DNA of 64,000 nt from Mycobacterium sp. SMC-2. GTDB lineage: Bacteria > Actinomycetota > Actinomycetes > Mycobacteriales > Mycobacteriaceae. Numbering within the stretch: position 1 is the first letter of the stretch; each line of letters starts with the position of its first letter. Shown here piece by piece: positions 44,368-54,477 of the stretch. A model generated the notes under the pieces. The model was not told the DNA's origin, did not search any database, and was given only the letters and a program-made list of their open reading frames with translations. The translations under genes and the position numbers were made by a program. The stretch lies in assembly GCF_025263485.1 (NCBI RefSeq), contig NZ_CP079863.1:1674001-1738000 (forward strand), in the 5' to 3' direction.

Positions 44368-45758
44368 GCGAGATCCAGTCCGCGGACGGCGTCATAGAGG
44401 CCGCATATCCAGTAAGTCAGCGGGACCATGGCGACCAGCGCCAGCCACTCCAGCGCCTCGACGGTGCGGCGTGCCGGCGGCGGAGTCGATATCGCGGGTG
44501 CGACGAAGGCGATATACATCGCCGCGGCGGCCAGCGTTGCCGACGCCGCCGCGACCCACGGCCCGTGCCCTGGCACGCTCCAGGCGGCGGCACCGAATGT
44601 CGTTGCCAACACTGCGATTCCGGCGATGGCGCCCGCCAGCATCCGGCCGCCGTCATCCGAACGTGCACGCAGCAGCAGCAAAGCGCCGGTGATGCCGCCG
44701 AAAGCCAGGCAAGACAGGCGCGGTGCGCCGGCCAGGACGGTGACGACGGCGCCGACGGCCGCCGATGAGGAAAACCCGGCAAGCAGGCCGGAATGCCAGG
44801 CGTCGGCGCGCAGCGCTCGCGCGGCGAGGCAGTCGCGGTTAGTTTCGCGCTCGTCCATGTCCGCGGCCGGCGGCAGCCGGGGCGACAGCCCCGCCACCAC
44901 GATCGAGATCCGCGCCGCTGCCCCAAGCAGGCCAAGCGATATCAGCGCCGATGCCGCGCCGATCGCGTACGCCGGGGCCGCGGTGATCACCCCCACCAAT
45001 GCGGCCACGGCGACGACCGTCGCGACGCATGACACGGCGGTCAACGTGATCACGCCGCCGCCCGAAGCCCGGATCGCCAGCACGCTCGTGACGGCCGCCG
45101 ACGTCGCGGCCAGCAGCACATTGCAGATACCCGGGGCGCCGGGCACCGCCAGAAAGCCGGCAACGGCCGCAAACGCGGTGGCCATCGCGCTCAGCGCCAG
45201 CCCGGCGACGGTATCCCGATAGGCGCGGCGCGCAACCGCAGCGGATAGCAGAGCGATCAGGCCGACGGCTGCCGCCACGGCCACCGTGGTGGGAATGTCT
45301 CGTTCTGCGTTGGGGTCGAACGCATCTCGGGCCAGCGCCAGCACACCGATGCCGGTGAGGCAGCCCGCCGCCAGCACGCCGGCGAGTCGCGCCGCGAATC
45401 GGCGCCGCGCATCCGCTGCCGGCCCGCGAGCCGCCGCCAGCGCCTCCGACACGGCCTCCGCGGCGTCGTGGTGGCGCGGCGCGGGCGGCGGGGCCGAGGG
45501 CTGGGTCAGTAGCAGAACGGCGCCGTCTCCGATGCCGCTCTGCGCCAGTGTCTTCGAGGGGTCCAGGGTGGAGCGGCCGAGGACTGACAGGTGGTAGCGC
45601 TTGCCGGTCAGGCCGTCGTCGCCGTCGCGGACTCGCAGGATGTCGACGATCGACGGCGTGAGTATGGCGACGGGAATCCCGGCCGGCAGGGCTAGGTCGG
45701 CGACGGCGGTGCCGGAATGGATTGACACCCGGCGCAGCTCCAGATCGGTTGCAGGCAA
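44364..45758 (-). CDS. eccD4: ESX-4 type VII secretion channel protein EccD4
   Basis: The 464-residue protein has a ubiquitin-like cytosolic N-terminal domain (RRVSIHSGTAVADLALPAGIPVAILTPSIVDILRVR) and then about eleven transmembrane segments forming the ESX membrane vestibule. I prefer TTG 45758: AGGGGG lies six bases before it and the length is close to the M. tuberculosis protein (467 residues). An ATG at 45791 would add eleven residues but has no good ribosome-binding site. It is divergent from eccC4; the gap of 126 bases holds both promoters. Confidence 0.9.
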   Translation of the reverse strand: MPATDLELRRVSIHSGTAVADLALPAGIPVAILTPSIVDILRVRDGDDGLTGKRYHLSVLGRSTLDPSKTLAQSGIGDGAVLLLTQPSAPPPAPRHHDAAEAVSEALAAARGPAADARRRFAARLAGVLAAGCLTGIGVLALARDAFDPNAERDIPTTVAVAAAVGLIALLSAAVARRAYRDTVAGLALSAMATAFAAVAGFLAVPGAPGICNVLLAATSAAVTSVLAIRASGGGVITLTAVSCVATVVAVAALVGVITAAPAYAIGAASALISLGLLGAAARISIVVAGLSPRLPPAADMDERETNRDCLAARALRADAWHSGLLAGFSSSAAVGAVVTVLAGAPRLSCLAFGGITGALLLLRARSDDGGRMLAGAIAGIAVLATTFGAAAWSVPGHGPWVAAASATLAAAAMYIAFVAPAISTPPPARRTVEALEWLALVAMVPLTYWICGLYDAVRGLDLA

Positions 45759-45884
45759 AGCTGACCCCCTCGGTCGAATTGCCGCGAACATAACCAGGAT
45801 CCGGTCCCCGGGTATGCGGTTGTGCACAGGTGACTTGTCGCCGGATCGGGGGCTGCCTACGGTCGTCGAACGGGAGGGTACGGG

Positions 45885-48800
45885 ATGGCCCGGGATTTCA
45901 TGCTGGTGCCGCGGCGGCAGCCGCCGACGGTCGCGACCGCGGACCTCGTCATCGAGGCGCCGCCTGAGCCACCGTCGCCGGCGCCGCCGGGCCTGCTGAC
46001 CCGCTTGCTGCCGGGCGTGTTGGCGGTCGGCGGCACGGGCGTCGTGGCGGCGGCATTGGGGTCGGGGGCGGGCGCCACCCGCGCACCCGTGTTCTTGGCC
46101 TTCCCGATCATGATGCTGGCCTCGACGGCGGTGACGGCCCTGACGGGGCGGACTCGCCTCCGAGGAGGCGGCATCGACGCCGATCGCCTGCGCTACCTCG
46201 GATACCTCAGTAGGCTGCGCGACACCGTCACTGAAACGGCGGCTGCACAGCGCTTCTCGCTGACGTGGAACCACCCCGACCCCGAGGCGCTGTGGACATT
46301 GATCGGGGGGCCACGAATGTGGGAACGGCGGGCGACCGACCCCGACTTCTGCCTGGTCCGGGTCGGCACCGGCACCCAGCCGCTGTCCACCCGGTTGGTA
46401 GCCCCGCAGGCCGCAGAGCCCGTCGACCCGGTCACCTTCGCCGCGCTGGACTGCTTCATGCGCACGCATTCGACGGTTGTCGCGCCGATCACCGCCGACC
46501 TGCGCGCAAGCCCGCGCGTCACGCTCGACGGGGATCCGGCCGCGGTCCGCGGAATGTTGCGCGCGATGATCTGCCAACTCGCCGTCTTGCATCCCCCCGG
46601 TCAGTTGCTGATCGTCGCGGTGGTCGATGACCGGAACCATCGGCAGTGGGAGTGGCTGAAATGGCTGCCGCACAACCAACATCCGACGTCGGCCGATGGG
46701 GTGGGGCCGGTGCGCATGGTGTATCGCTGCGCGGACGAGGCGCGGGGCGCCCTGACCGGCGGCCGGCCGGCGCACGCGGTGGTGGTCGCCGATGTGGACG
46801 AGGTCGTCGACGGGTTCGCGGGCGCGACCGTTGTCCAAGTGGGCGGCGGTCGCGACGGTGCAGCGGTGACGATAAGCCACACGGGCGATGCTCAGGCGGT
46901 GCCGAGCCCCGACCGGATGGAGCCCCTGGACGCGCTGGTGTGCGCCCGCCGCTTGGCGATGCACGGGATGGGCGCGCCTCAGCGTGGCGGCGGCACGCAG
47001 TGGACGGGGCTGGTGGGGATCGAGGATGTGGGCGGTTTCGATCCGATTACATTGTGGCACAACCAAGAGCACGGAGGCCGACTCTGCGTCCCCATCGGAA
47101 GCAGGGCCGACGGCGCCCGGTTGGATTTGGATATCAAAGAGGCCGCGGAAAACGGCATGGGTCCACACGGGCTCTGCGTCGGGGCCACGGGATCGGGCAA
47201 GTCGGAGCTGCTGCGCACGATCACCCTGGGCATGATGGTGCGCAACTCACCCGAAGTGCTCAACCTGCTGCTCATCGATTTCAAAGGCGGCGCAACGTTT
47301 CTCGACTACGCGCGGGCGCCACACGTGGCCGCCGTCATCACGAATCTCGCCGACGAGGCTCCGCTGGTGGGCCGGATGCGCGAGGCGTTGGCCGGTGAAA
47401 TGAACCGCCGGCAGCAGTTGCTGCGGGCGTCGGGCTGTGTCAGCGCCGCCGCGTACGAACGCGCGCGCCGTGGGGGTGCCACATCGGCGGCCTTGCCCAC
47501 GTTGTTCATCGTCGTTGACGAGTTCTCCGAGTTGCTCGGCCAGCATCCGGATTTCGCCGACATGTTCGTGGCGATCGGGCGGCTCGGCCGGTCGTTGGGC
47601 ATGCATCTGCTGCTGGCCAGCCAGCGACTCGACGAGGGCCGACTGCGCGGTCTCGACGCCCACCTCTCCTATCGGATCTGCCTGAAAACCCTGTCGGCGG
47701 CCGAATCACGCTCGGTGCTCGGAACGCTCGATGCGTACGAATTGCCGAACACCCCCGGGGCGGGCTACCTGCGCACGAGCGGCGGAGACCTGATTCGCTT
47801 CTCCGCCGCATACGTTTCGGGGCCGGCGCCCTCCGTCGCTCGGGCCGCCGCACCCGAGGCCAAGCCGTCCGTGCTGACGTTCGGGATACACACCGCCGGC
47901 GCGGTCGCCCACGCCGACGAGACCGGCAGCCCGTCCGAGCGGACCGCCCTGCACGCGGTCCTGGACCGGCTGCGCGGGCATGGACCGCCGGCGCACCAAG
48001 TCTGGCTGCCGCCGCTGGGCACCGCCCCCGCGCTGCGCACCCTGCTTCGCGACGCCGCGCCCGCGCCGGGTGCCCTGACGGTTCCTCTCGGCATCGTCGA
48101 CCGGCCCTTCGAGCAGCGCCGGACACCGCTGATGGTCGATTTGCGCGGAGCCGCAGGCAATGTGGCGGTCGTCGGGGCGCCCCAGTCGGGAAAGTCGACG
48201 GCGCTGCGCACCCTGATCACGGCGTTGGCGGCCACTCACGAGCCGGCCCAGGTGCAGTTCTACTGCCTGGACTTCGGCGGCGGGGCGCTGACATCGACAC
48301 GGAGCATCCCCCATGTCGGCGCGGTCGCCGGCAGGGCCGAACCGCGGCTCGCCGCGCGGATCGTTGCCGAGTGCGAGTCAATCATCCGTTCGCGGGAGAC
48401 GATTTTCGGCGATCGCGGCGTCGCTTCGATCGCCGAATACCGTCGGCGACGATCGCCGAACACCGACCCGTTCGGGGATGTTTTCCTCGTCGTCGACGGC
48501 TGGGGGAGCCTGCGCCAGGAGCTCGGCCCGCTGGAGGCGTCGATCACCGCGGTTGCGGCGCAGGGGCTTTCGTTCGGCGTGCACGTGGTGTTGTCAGCGT
48601 CGCGGTGGGCCGAGATCAGGCCGGCGCTGCGGGACCAGATCGGCACCCGCATCGAGCTGCGGCTGGGTGACCCCGCCGATTCCGAACTGGACCGAAAAGC
48701 AGCGCAACACGTTCCCCGAGGCCAGCCGGGCCGGGGTCTTTCCAGCGACGCGTCGCAGATGATGATCGCCTTACCCCTGGCCGAGATTCGCCCCGCCGAA

Positions 48801-49559
48801 TCGGTCGCGCCGCCGATACCGTTGCTGCCCGCGCTGATTGAGCGTGAGGCCGTCGTAGGCCGGGCCGGCGACCGCATCCTGCTCGGCCTCGACGAGCGCC
48901 GGCTGCAGCCGGTGACGTGCGAGTTCGACCAACAGGCCCACCTTCTCGTGCTCGGCGACAACGGATGCGGGAAGACCGCGACACTGCGGACACTGTGCCG
49001 CGAGATCGTCCGGACGAAGAGCCACACGCAAGCCCGCCTCATGGTCGTCGACTATCGGCGCTCGCTGCTCGGCGTCGTCGAGTCCGAGCACCTCGGCGGC
49101 TATGCGATGTCACCGGGCGCGCTGACGGGAATGATGCCGGATCTGCTTGACCTGTTGCGGCGACGGATGCCCCCGACCGACGCGAGCCAGGCGCAGCTGC
49201 GAGCCGGGTCCTGGTGGTCCGGGCCCCAAATTTATGTGGTGGTCGACGATTACGACCTGGTCGCCGGCCCGGCCGGCAACCCGCTGGCGCCGATCACCGA
49301 ATATCTGCCCTACGCAACGGATCTGGGCCTGCATCTGGTCATGGCGCGGCGCAGCGGGGGCGCCGAGCGCGCATTCTTCGAGCCCTTGCTGGCGGGCCTG
49401 CGTGACCTCGGCTGCATGACATTGATGATGAGCGGATGTCCAGGCGACGACGCGGCGTTCGGCTCCCGTCACCCGGCGCGTTTGCCGCCCGGCCGCGGTG
49501 TCCTGCTCACCCGCGGGGACGACGAACAGCTCGTCCAGGTGGCCTGGAGCGCGCCGTGA
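45885..49559 (+). CDS. eccC4: ESX-4 ATPase EccC4 (FtsK/SpoIIIE type, EccCa+EccCb fusion)
   Basis: The 1,224-residue motor of ESX-4 has two N-terminal transmembrane segments ([16 protein letters not shown] and the next). Three ATPase domains follow with Walker [14 protein letters not shown] (about residue 434), [13 protein letters not shown] (about 763) and [13 protein letters not shown] (about 1024). Walker B-type regions include [13 protein letters not shown] and [12 protein letters not shown]-4 has a single undivided EccC, as here. The third domain would bind the signals of EsxU/T substrates. Its stop overlaps the next gene start. Confidence 0.95.
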   Translation: MARDFMLVPRRQPPTVATADLVIEAPPEPPSPAPPGLLTRLLPGVLAVGGTGVVAAALGSGAGATRAPVFLAFPIMMLASTAVTALTGRTRLRGGGIDADRLRYLGYLSRLRDTVTETAAAQRFSLTWNHPDPEALWTLIGGPRMWERRATDPDFCLVRVGTGTQPLSTRLVAPQAAEPVDPVTFAALDCFMRTHSTVVAPITADLRASPRVTLDGDPAAVRGMLRAMICQLAVLHPPGQLLIVAVVDDRNHRQWEWLKWLPHNQHPTSADGVGPVRMVYRCADEARGALTGGRPAHAVVVADVDEVVDGFAGATVVQVGGGRDGAAVTISHTGDAQAVPSPDRMEPLDALVCARRLAMHGMGAPQRGGGTQWTGLVGIEDVGGFDPITLWHNQEHGGRLCVPIGSRADGARLDLDIKEAAENGMGPHGLCVGATGSGKSELLRTITLGMMVRNSPEVLNLLLIDFKGGATFLDYARAPHVAAVITNLADEAPLVGRMREALAGEMNRRQQLLRASGCVSAAAYERARRGGATSAALPTLFIVVDEFSELLGQHPDFADMFVAIGRLGRSLGMHLLLASQRLDEGRLRGLDAHLSYRICLKTLSAAESRSVLGTLDAYELPNTPGAGYLRTSGGDLIRFSAAYVSGPAPSVARAAAPEAKPSVLTFGIHTAGAVAHADETGSPSERTALHAVLDRLRGHGPPAHQVWLPPLGTAPALRTLLRDAAPAPGALTVPLGIVDRPFEQRRTPLMVDLRGAAGNVAVVGAPQSGKSTALRTLITALAATHEPAQVQFYCLDFGGGALTSTRSIPHVGAVAGRAEPRLAARIVAECESIIRSRETIFGDRGVASIAEYRRRRSPNTDPFGDVFLVVDGWGSLRQELGPLEASITAVAAQGLSFGVHVVLSASRWAEIRPALRDQIGTRIELRLGDPADSELDRKAAQHVPRGQPGRGLSSDASQMMIALPLAEIRPAESVAPPIPLLPALIEREAVVGRAGDRILLGLDERRLQPVTCEFDQQAHLLVLGDNGCGKTATLRTLCREIVRTKSHTQARLMVVDYRRSLLGVVESEHLGGYAMSPGALTGMMPDLLDLLRRRMPPTDASQAQLRAGSWWSGPQIYVVVDDYDLVAGPAGNPLAPITEYLPYATDLGLHLVMARRSGGAERAFFEPLLAGLRDLGCMTLMMSGCPGDDAAFGSRHPARLPPGRGVLLTRGDDEQLVQVAWSAP

Positions 49560-50779
49560 ATCCACACCGCACCGTCATCGAGGCCGGGCCCGGCACGATT
49601 CGCCGATTATGTTGCCCGACAAGCGCACTCGCCGACGAACGGACTTCCGAGATGGTCGTGGCGGCGCTGGGCGCGGTCGACGACCGGGTGGCGTTGGTGG
49701 GCGAGCGCCCGGTTGCCGTTGCTCGCCTGTGGGCGGATGCGCTGCGGTCCGCGGCCTGTACGCGTGGCCGGGGCATGGTCGTGGTGCATCCGTCCTGGTG
49801 GTCGTCCGCGCGAGTCGGGGTGGTGAGTTCGGCGGCGGCGACCGTGTCCGGGGACGTGCTGACGCGGCCCCGGTCTTGGTTGCTGACGAGGGCCGCCGGC
49901 GCCGGTGCGAAAGCGGCGGTCGTGGAGATCGCCGAGCGGATCGTGGCGGTCGGTGGTGCCGATGTCGTCGCCGTGCCCCGCAGGTCCCAACCGCAAGCCA
50001 CCGCCGAGGAGGTGGTGGCGGTCATCGCGGGAACGCCCGCGGACGTCGCCATGATCGACGCGCCGAGCACCGTCCCCGGTGCGTCGCCCCTTGCGGGGTC
50101 GATCGCTGACGCGGCGCGGGGCATCGGGCGGACGGTGGTGCGAATCGACGACGCCCGGCTGGCCCGGCTGGCGCGCGCGGCGGTGACCGATGTCGATGAG
50201 CCGCGAGAGCCGGGTGGCGATCGGGGCCGACGCCGCGCGCGGACGATGAGCGGCATCGGCGCGGCCGCCGTCGTGCTGGCCGCGACCGCCCCGGCCGCGA
50301 TCGCCGTGGAGCGGCCCCGGACGGTGATCCCGGCGCAGGTGGCCGCCGCGCCCGCGGCCTTTCTGGTGGAAGGCCGGGTGACGGTGTCGGTGCCCGCGGA
50401 CTGGCCTACGCAACGTGTCATCGCCGGCCCGGGGTCGGCGCGGCTACAGGTCACCTCGCCGACGGATCCGGAAGTGGCGTTGCACGTCACACAGTCGCCG
50501 GTGGCGGGCGAGACCCTGAGCGGCACCGCCGAGCGGTTGAAACGGGCGATCGACGCGGAGCCCGCGGGAGTGTTCGTCGACTTCAATCCGTCCGGAATCA
50601 GCGCCGGCAGGCCGGCGGTGACGTACCGCGAAGTCCGCGCCGGCCATCACGTGCGCTGGACGGTGCTGCTGGACGGGCCGGTGCGGATCGGCCTCGGATG
50701 CCAGAGCCGGCCCGGTCAGGACGAGGCCGTTCGCGATGCGTGCGAGCGGGCGGTGCGGTCCGCCCACGCGATCGGGTGA
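49556..50779 (+). CDS. Type VII secretion-associated protein (Rv3446c family)
   Basis: The 407-residue protein has an N-terminal cytosolic domain with an actin/Hsp70-like feel ([38 protein letters not shown]). It has one transmembrane segment at about residues 237-255 ([20 protein letters not shown]) and a C-terminal extracytoplasmic domain ([29 protein letters not shown]). GTG 49556 overlaps the eccC4 stop. In M. tuberculosis Rv3446c sits in the same place between eccC4 and esxU. The role in secretion is not established. Confidence 0.88.
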   Translation: MNPHRTVIEAGPGTIRRLCCPTSALADERTSEMVVAALGAVDDRVALVGERPVAVARLWADALRSAACTRGRGMVVVHPSWWSSARVGVVSSAAATVSGDVLTRPRSWLLTRAAGAGAKAAVVEIAERIVAVGGADVVAVPRRSQPQATAEEVVAVIAGTPADVAMIDAPSTVPGASPLAGSIADAARGIGRTVVRIDDARLARLARAAVTDVDEPREPGGDRGRRRARTMSGIGAAAVVLAATAPAAIAVERPRTVIPAQVAAAPAAFLVEGRVTVSVPADWPTQRVIAGPGSARLQVTSPTDPEVALHVTQSPVAGETLSGTAERLKRAIDAEPAGVFVDFNPSGISAGRPAVTYREVRAGHHVRWTVLLDGPVRIGLGCQSRPGQDEAVRDACERAVRSAHAIG

Positions 50780-50806
50780 GCGAACCAGGAAGTCGGGTGG
50801 AACCAA

Positions 50807-51151
50807 ATGAGCGTCGCCGAGGTCGAACTTGGTATGACGGCACCACACGCACTGAACACCGACTTCGACCTGATGCGGTCGGTCGCGGGCACCACGGACG
50901 CCCGCAACGAGGAGATCCGCGCCATGCTGCAGGCATTCATCGGTCGCATGAGTGAAGTGCCGCCGTCGGTGTGGGGCGGGGTCGCGGCCGCACGGTTCAA
51001 AGAGGTGGTGGATCGCTGGAACACCGAATCGTTGCGGCTCTATCACGTCCTGCACGCGATCGGCGAGACCATCCGGCACAACGCGGCGACTCTGCAGGAG
51101 GCCGGCCACACCCACGCCACCCACATCGCCGCCACCGGCGGAAACCTCTGA
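50807..51151 (+). CDS. esxU: ESX-4 WXG100 protein EsxU
   Basis: The 114-residue helical hairpin protein has the WXG turn in [17 protein letters not shown] and two amphipathic helices on either side. It probably forms a heterodimer with EsxT from the next gene and is secreted by ESX-4. Position and order (Rv3446c, esxU, esxT) match M. tuberculosis. The gap to the preceding gene is 27 bases. Confidence 0.9.
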   Translation: MSVAEVELGMTAPHALNTDFDLMRSVAGTTDARNEEIRAMLQAFIGRMSEVPPSVWGGVAAARFKEVVDRWNTESLRLYHVLHAIGETIRHNAATLQEAGHTHATHIAATGGNL

Positions 51152-51166
51152 CCGAGAGGATCATCC

Positions 51167-51463
51167 GTGGAATCGGTGCTGTCTTACAACTTCGGCGAAA
51201 TCGAATATTCGGTGCGTCAGGAAATCCACACCACGTCGGCCCGTTTCAACGCCGCGCTGGACGAACTGCGGTCCCAGATCGCGCCGTTGCAGCAGCTCTG
51301 GACCCGCGAGGCGGCGGCCGCCTACCAGGTTGAGCAGCAGAAGTGGCACCAGGCGGCGACGGCCCTGAATGAGATCCTGGTCGACCTTGGCAACGCGGTG
51401 CGCGACGGCGCGGACGAGGTGGCGGACGCCGATCGGCGGGCGGCCGGCGTCTGGGGACGGTAG
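51167..51463 (+). CDS. esxT: ESX-4 WXG100-like protein EsxT
   Basis: The 98-residue protein is closely collinear with M. tuberculosis EsxT as I remember it (VLSYNFGEIEYSVRQEIHTTSARFNAALDELRSQIAPLQQLWTREAAAAYQ). The turn has LWTREAAAAY, so the Gly of WXG is missing, as in other EsxT proteins. Partner of EsxU. It ends the ESX-4 unit; a strong hairpin follows 19 bases later. Confidence 0.93.
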   Translation: MESVLSYNFGEIEYSVRQEIHTTSARFNAALDELRSQIAPLQQLWTREAAAAYQVEQQKWHQAATALNEILVDLGNAVRDGADEVADADRRAAGVWGR

Positions 51464-51482
51464 CCGCGACACCCATGGTCGT

Positions 51483-51529
51483 CTGTGTGGTCCCGGTGGA
51501 GGAGAGCCTCGGGACCACACAGTCGTTTT
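51483..51529 (+). terminator. Strong intrinsic terminator after esxT
   Basis: CTGTGTGGTCCCG and its exact complement CGGGACCACACAG (51510-51522) form a 13-bp stem with a 14-base loop, followed by TCGTTTT. It ends the ESX-4 transcript and separates it from rplM, whose -35 box starts inside the terminal T-run. It is one of the clearest intrinsic terminators in the window. Confidence 0.85.
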
Positions 51530-51557
51530 GACCTGCGGGGACACCCATCGGTAAGCT
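51528..51557 (+). promoter_or_regulatory. Putative SigA-type promoter of rplM-rpsI
   Basis: TTGACC, an 18-bp spacer and TAAGCT form a near-consensus promoter about 130 bases upstream of rplM. It follows directly after the esxT terminator, so ribosomal genes here get their own start. A leader of about 120 bases would precede rplM; it shows no obvious gene. Confidence 0.6.
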
Positions 51558-51686
51558 GCTCGGTTGGCGTGCGGTACGCCGGGGCCTCGGGTCAATGTCG
51601 GTCGCCGAGATCAGCCCCCACCGCGAACGCCTGACCGGCACCCGGCTCGACCCGGGATCCACCTCGAGAAAGAAAAGGTAAGCGCT

Positions 51687-52130
51687 GTGCCCACCTACGC
51701 GCCAAAGGCGGGTGACACCACGCGGTCGTGGTACGTCATCGACGCCACGGACGTGGTGCTTGGCCGCCTTGCCGTCGCGGCAGCCACCCTGCTGCGCGGC
51801 AAGCACAAGCCGACGTTCGCCCCCAATGTCGATGGCGGTGACTTCGTCATCGTCATCAACGCCGACAAGGTCGCCCTGAGCGGCGACAAACTGCAGAGCA
51901 AGCTGGCCTACCGCCACTCGGGGTATCCCGGCGGCCTGCACTCGCGCACGACCGGCGAGCTGATGGACAAGCACCCCGACCGCGTCGTCGAGAAGGCGAT
52001 CGTCGGCATGCTGCCCAAGAACAAGCTCAGCCGTCAGATCCAGCGCAAACTCCACGTCTACGCCGGCCCGGAGCACCCGCACGCCGCTCAAAAGCCGGTT
52101 CCGTACGAGATCAAGCAGGTGGCCCAGTGA
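51687..52130 (+). CDS. rplM: 50S ribosomal protein L13 (uL13)
   Basis: The 147-residue protein begins [28 protein letters not shown] and has the core [30 protein letters not shown] and [16 protein letters not shown]. Start GTG 51687 is chosen because it gives the standard L13 length; GAGAAAGAAAAGG precedes it. Its stop overlaps rpsI (GTGA). Confidence 0.97.
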   Translation: MPTYAPKAGDTTRSWYVIDATDVVLGRLAVAAATLLRGKHKPTFAPNVDGGDFVIVINADKVALSGDKLQSKLAYRHSGYPGGLHSRTTGELMDKHPDRVVEKAIVGMLPKNKLSRQIQRKLHVYAGPEHPHAAQKPVPYEIKQVAQ

Positions 52131-52615
52131 CCGAAACGACCGAGGCCCTGGAAACTGCGGCCACCCCGGAAACCCCGGACGTCCCGACCGAGGCGCCCGC
52201 CCCCGCGGCCGCCGAGTCCTTCGTCTTCGACCGGCCCATCCAGACCGTCGGCCGCCGCAAGGAGGCCGTGGTGCGGGTGCGCCTGGTGCCCGGCACCGGC
52301 AAGTTCGACCTCAACGGCCGCAGCCTGGAGGACTACTTCCCCAACAAGGTGCACCAGCAGCTCATCAAGGCCCCGCTGGTCACGGTCGACCGGGTGGAGA
52401 GCTTCGACATCTTCGCCCACCTGCACGGCGGCGGCCCGTCGGGTCAGGCCGGCGCGCTGCGCCTGGGCATCGCCCGGGCGCTGATCCTGGCGCAACCCGA
52501 GGACCGGCCCGCGCTGAAGAAGGCCGGCTTCCTCACCCGTGACCCGCGTGCCACCGAGCGCAAGAAGTACGGCCTGAAGAAGGCCCGCAAGGCGCCTCAG
52601 TACAGCAAGCGCTGA
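52127..52615 (+). CDS. rpsI: 30S ribosomal protein S9 (uS9)
   Basis: The 162-residue protein has an N-terminal Glu/Pro/Ala-rich extension of about 35 residues, then the conserved core [20 protein letters not shown] and the C-terminal tail [25 protein letters not shown] that reaches the P-site tRNA. GTG 52127 overlaps the rplM stop. The acidic extension is usual in mycobacteria. Confidence 0.97.
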   Translation: MTETTEALETAATPETPDVPTEAPAPAAAESFVFDRPIQTVGRRKEAVVRVRLVPGTGKFDLNGRSLEDYFPNKVHQQLIKAPLVTVDRVESFDIFAHLHGGGPSGQAGALRLGIARALILAQPEDRPALKKAGFLTRDPRATERKKYGLKKARKAPQYSKR

Positions 52616-52626
52616 TCAACCATCAC

Positions 52627-52714
52627 TTTCTGGCCGCGACGGGGCCTCAAACTGGGCAGCCGCGCGCTTTCGTCGGCGTGTCTGCGCGCAAACGCGCCCC
52701 GTTTCGGTCAGAAA
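52627..52714 (+). terminator. Long imperfect hairpin after rpsI
   Basis: Two 19-base arms (52627-52645 and 52696-52714) match at 16 of 19 positions and enclose an inner hairpin with GCGCGC repeats. It fills most of the 149-base gap between rpsI and glmM and probably terminates the rplM-rpsI transcript. Upstream of glmM the remaining gap may contain its promoter, but I cannot identify boxes with confidence. Confidence 0.5.
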
Positions 52715-52764
52715 AGAACGGGCACGTTAGGTGCTAAACCGTCAATTGTGAGAGGTTTGTCCGC

Positions 52765-54102
52765 ATGGGTCGACTATTCGGCACCGACGGTGTCCGTGGG
52801 GTCGCCAACCGGGAGTTGACCGCCGAGCTGGCGCTGGAGCTGGGCGCCGCGGCCGCGCGGCATCTGGCCAGCGGCGGTGGACCGGGCCGACGCGTCGCGG
52901 TGATCGGGCGCGACCCCCGGGCCAGCGGCGAAATGCTGGAGGCCGCGGTGATCGCCGGATTGACCAGCCAGGGCGTCGACGCGCTGAGGGTGGGAGTGCT
53001 GCCCACGCCCGCGGTGGCCTACCTGACCGGCGCGTATGACGCCGACTTCGGCGTGATGATCTCGGCGTCGCACAACCCGATGCCCGACAACGGCATCAAG
53101 ATCTTCGGCCCCGGCGGCCGCAAGCTCGACGACGAGACCGAGGACCGGATCGAAGCACTGGTCACGGCCGAAGCCGGGTCGCGCCCGGTTGGCGCCGGGA
53201 TCGGCCGCGTCATCGACGCCGAGGATGCCGACGACCGCTACCTGCGCCACCTGAGCAAGGCCAGCACGATGCGGCTCGACGGCCTGACCGTGGTGGTGGA
53301 CAGCGCGCACGGGGCGGCCTCGTCGGTGGCGCCGCGCGCCTACCGCGCGGCCGGGGCGCGGGTCATCGCGATCAACGCCGAGCCCAATGGCCTGAACATC
53401 AACGACAACTGCGGCTCGACGCACCTGGATTCGCTGCGCTCCGCGGTCATCGCGCACCGGGCGGACCTCGGCCTGGCCCACGACGGGGACGCCGACCGCT
53501 GCCTGGCCATCGACGCCAACGGCGAACTCGTCGACGGCGACCACATCATGGTCGTGCTCGCGCTCGCGATGCGCGAGGCCGGTGAGCTGGCCTCGGACAC
53601 GCTGGTGGCCACCGTGATGAGCAACCTGGGTCTGCACCTGGCCATGCGTTCCGCCGGCATCACCGTGCGCACCACCGGCGTCGGTGACCGGTACGTCCTC
53701 GAGGAACTGCGGGCGGGCGAGTACAGCCTGGGCGGCGAGCAGTCCGGGCACATCGTGATGCCCGCGCTGGGCTCCACCGGGGACGGCATCGTCACCGGGC
53801 TGCGGCTGATGACGCGCATGGTGCAGACCGGCTCGTCACTGGCCGAGCTCGCCGCGCCGATGCAGACGCTGCCCCAGGTGCTGATCAACGTCCGGGTCGC
53901 CGACAAGGACACCGCCGCGGCGGCGCCCGCCGTGCGCACCGCGGTCGGCGACGCCGAGGCCGAACTCGGTGACACCGGCCGAATCCTGTTGCGTCCCTCC
54001 GGAACCGAGCCCGTCATCCGGGTCATGGTGGAGGCGCCCGAGGCCGAGATCGCCCAGCGCGTCGCGAACCGGGTGGCCGAGGCGGTCAGCTCCACGCGCT
54101 GA
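52765..54102 (+). CDS. glmM: Phosphoglucosamine mutase
   Basis: Converts glucosamine-6-phosphate to glucosamine-1-phosphate for UDP-GlcNAc synthesis. The 445-residue protein has [15 protein letters not shown], the phospho-Ser in [18 protein letters not shown], the metal loop [11 protein letters not shown], the sugar loop GGEQSGH and the phosphate loop [12 protein letters not shown]. The next enzyme upstream in the pathway, glmS, is encoded about 7 kb away in the same window. Confidence 0.97.
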   Translation: MGRLFGTDGVRGVANRELTAELALELGAAAARHLASGGGPGRRVAVIGRDPRASGEMLEAAVIAGLTSQGVDALRVGVLPTPAVAYLTGAYDADFGVMISASHNPMPDNGIKIFGPGGRKLDDETEDRIEALVTAEAGSRPVGAGIGRVIDAEDADDRYLRHLSKASTMRLDGLTVVVDSAHGAASSVAPRAYRAAGARVIAINAEPNGLNINDNCGSTHLDSLRSAVIAHRADLGLAHDGDADRCLAIDANGELVDGDHIMVVLALAMREAGELASDTLVATVMSNLGLHLAMRSAGITVRTTGVGDRYVLEELRAGEYSLGGEQSGHIVMPALGSTGDGIVTGLRLMTRMVQTGSSLAELAAPMQTLPQVLINVRVADKDTAAAAPAVRTAVGDAEAELGDTGRILLRPSGTEPVIRVMVEAPEAEIAQRVANRVAEAVSSTR

Positions 54103-54114
54103 ATCTCCTCGGAA

Positions 54115-54132
54115 CCCGGGCGCGCGCCCGGG
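54115..54132. terminator. Perfect palindrome after glmM, possible terminator
   Basis: CCCGGGCGCGCGCCCGGG is an 18-bp perfect palindrome in the 43-base gap between glmM and the next gene. As RNA it could form a short G+C-rich hairpin without U-tract. The next start codon is only 14 bases further, so it could equally affect translation of that gene. Confidence 0.4.
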
Positions 54133-54145
54133 CGTCGGATTAGGC

Positions 54146-54475
54146 ATGAGATTCGACAGGGGAATTCGACCGGCCGCCGTGGCCCGCACCGAGATCGACG
54201 TCGCGGCGACCCACCGCGTCGCCGACCAGTTCTGCGCCGCCGCCGACCTCATCGACCGCGCCCTCAGCGACCGGCTGGGCAGGCTGGCGTTCGGCGGTGC
54301 CGGTGCGGGGCGGGCGCACACCGCGCGCGGCGAGGCGCTGCGCGTTGAGCTGCAGCGGCTGACCGCCGAAATGGCACGGTGGTCGCGCGCATCCGTGGAA
54401 ATCGCCGCCGTCCTGCGGGCCAGCGCCGACCGCTACGCCGACGCCGAACTGTATGCCGCGGAACGGATCGCCTGA
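54146..54475 (+). CDS. Small WXG-like/ESX-associated helical protein (Rv3440c-type)
   Basis: The 109-residue protein is predicted mainly helical and resembles the T7SS-associated helical family: TEIDVAATHRVADQFCAAADLIDRAL in the first helix, SDRLGRLAFGGAGAGRAHTARGEAL around the turn, and LTAEMARWSRASVEIAAVLRASADRYADAE in the second. The turn has FGGAGAGRAH instead of WXG. It corresponds in position to Rv3440c next to glmM. Its function is unknown. The next gene begins two bases after its stop. Confidence 0.75.
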   Translation: MRFDRGIRPAAVARTEIDVAATHRVADQFCAAADLIDRALSDRLGRLAFGGAGAGRAHTARGEALRVELQRLTAEMARWSRASVEIAAVLRASADRYADAELYAAERIA

Positions 54476-54477
54476 GG

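Noticed and set aside
45792..47168. Upstream extension of the eccD4 frame to 934 codons
   Set aside because: The added part is antisense to eccC4 and has no EccD similarity. The TTG at 45758 with a good Shine-Dalgarno sequence gives the normal length.
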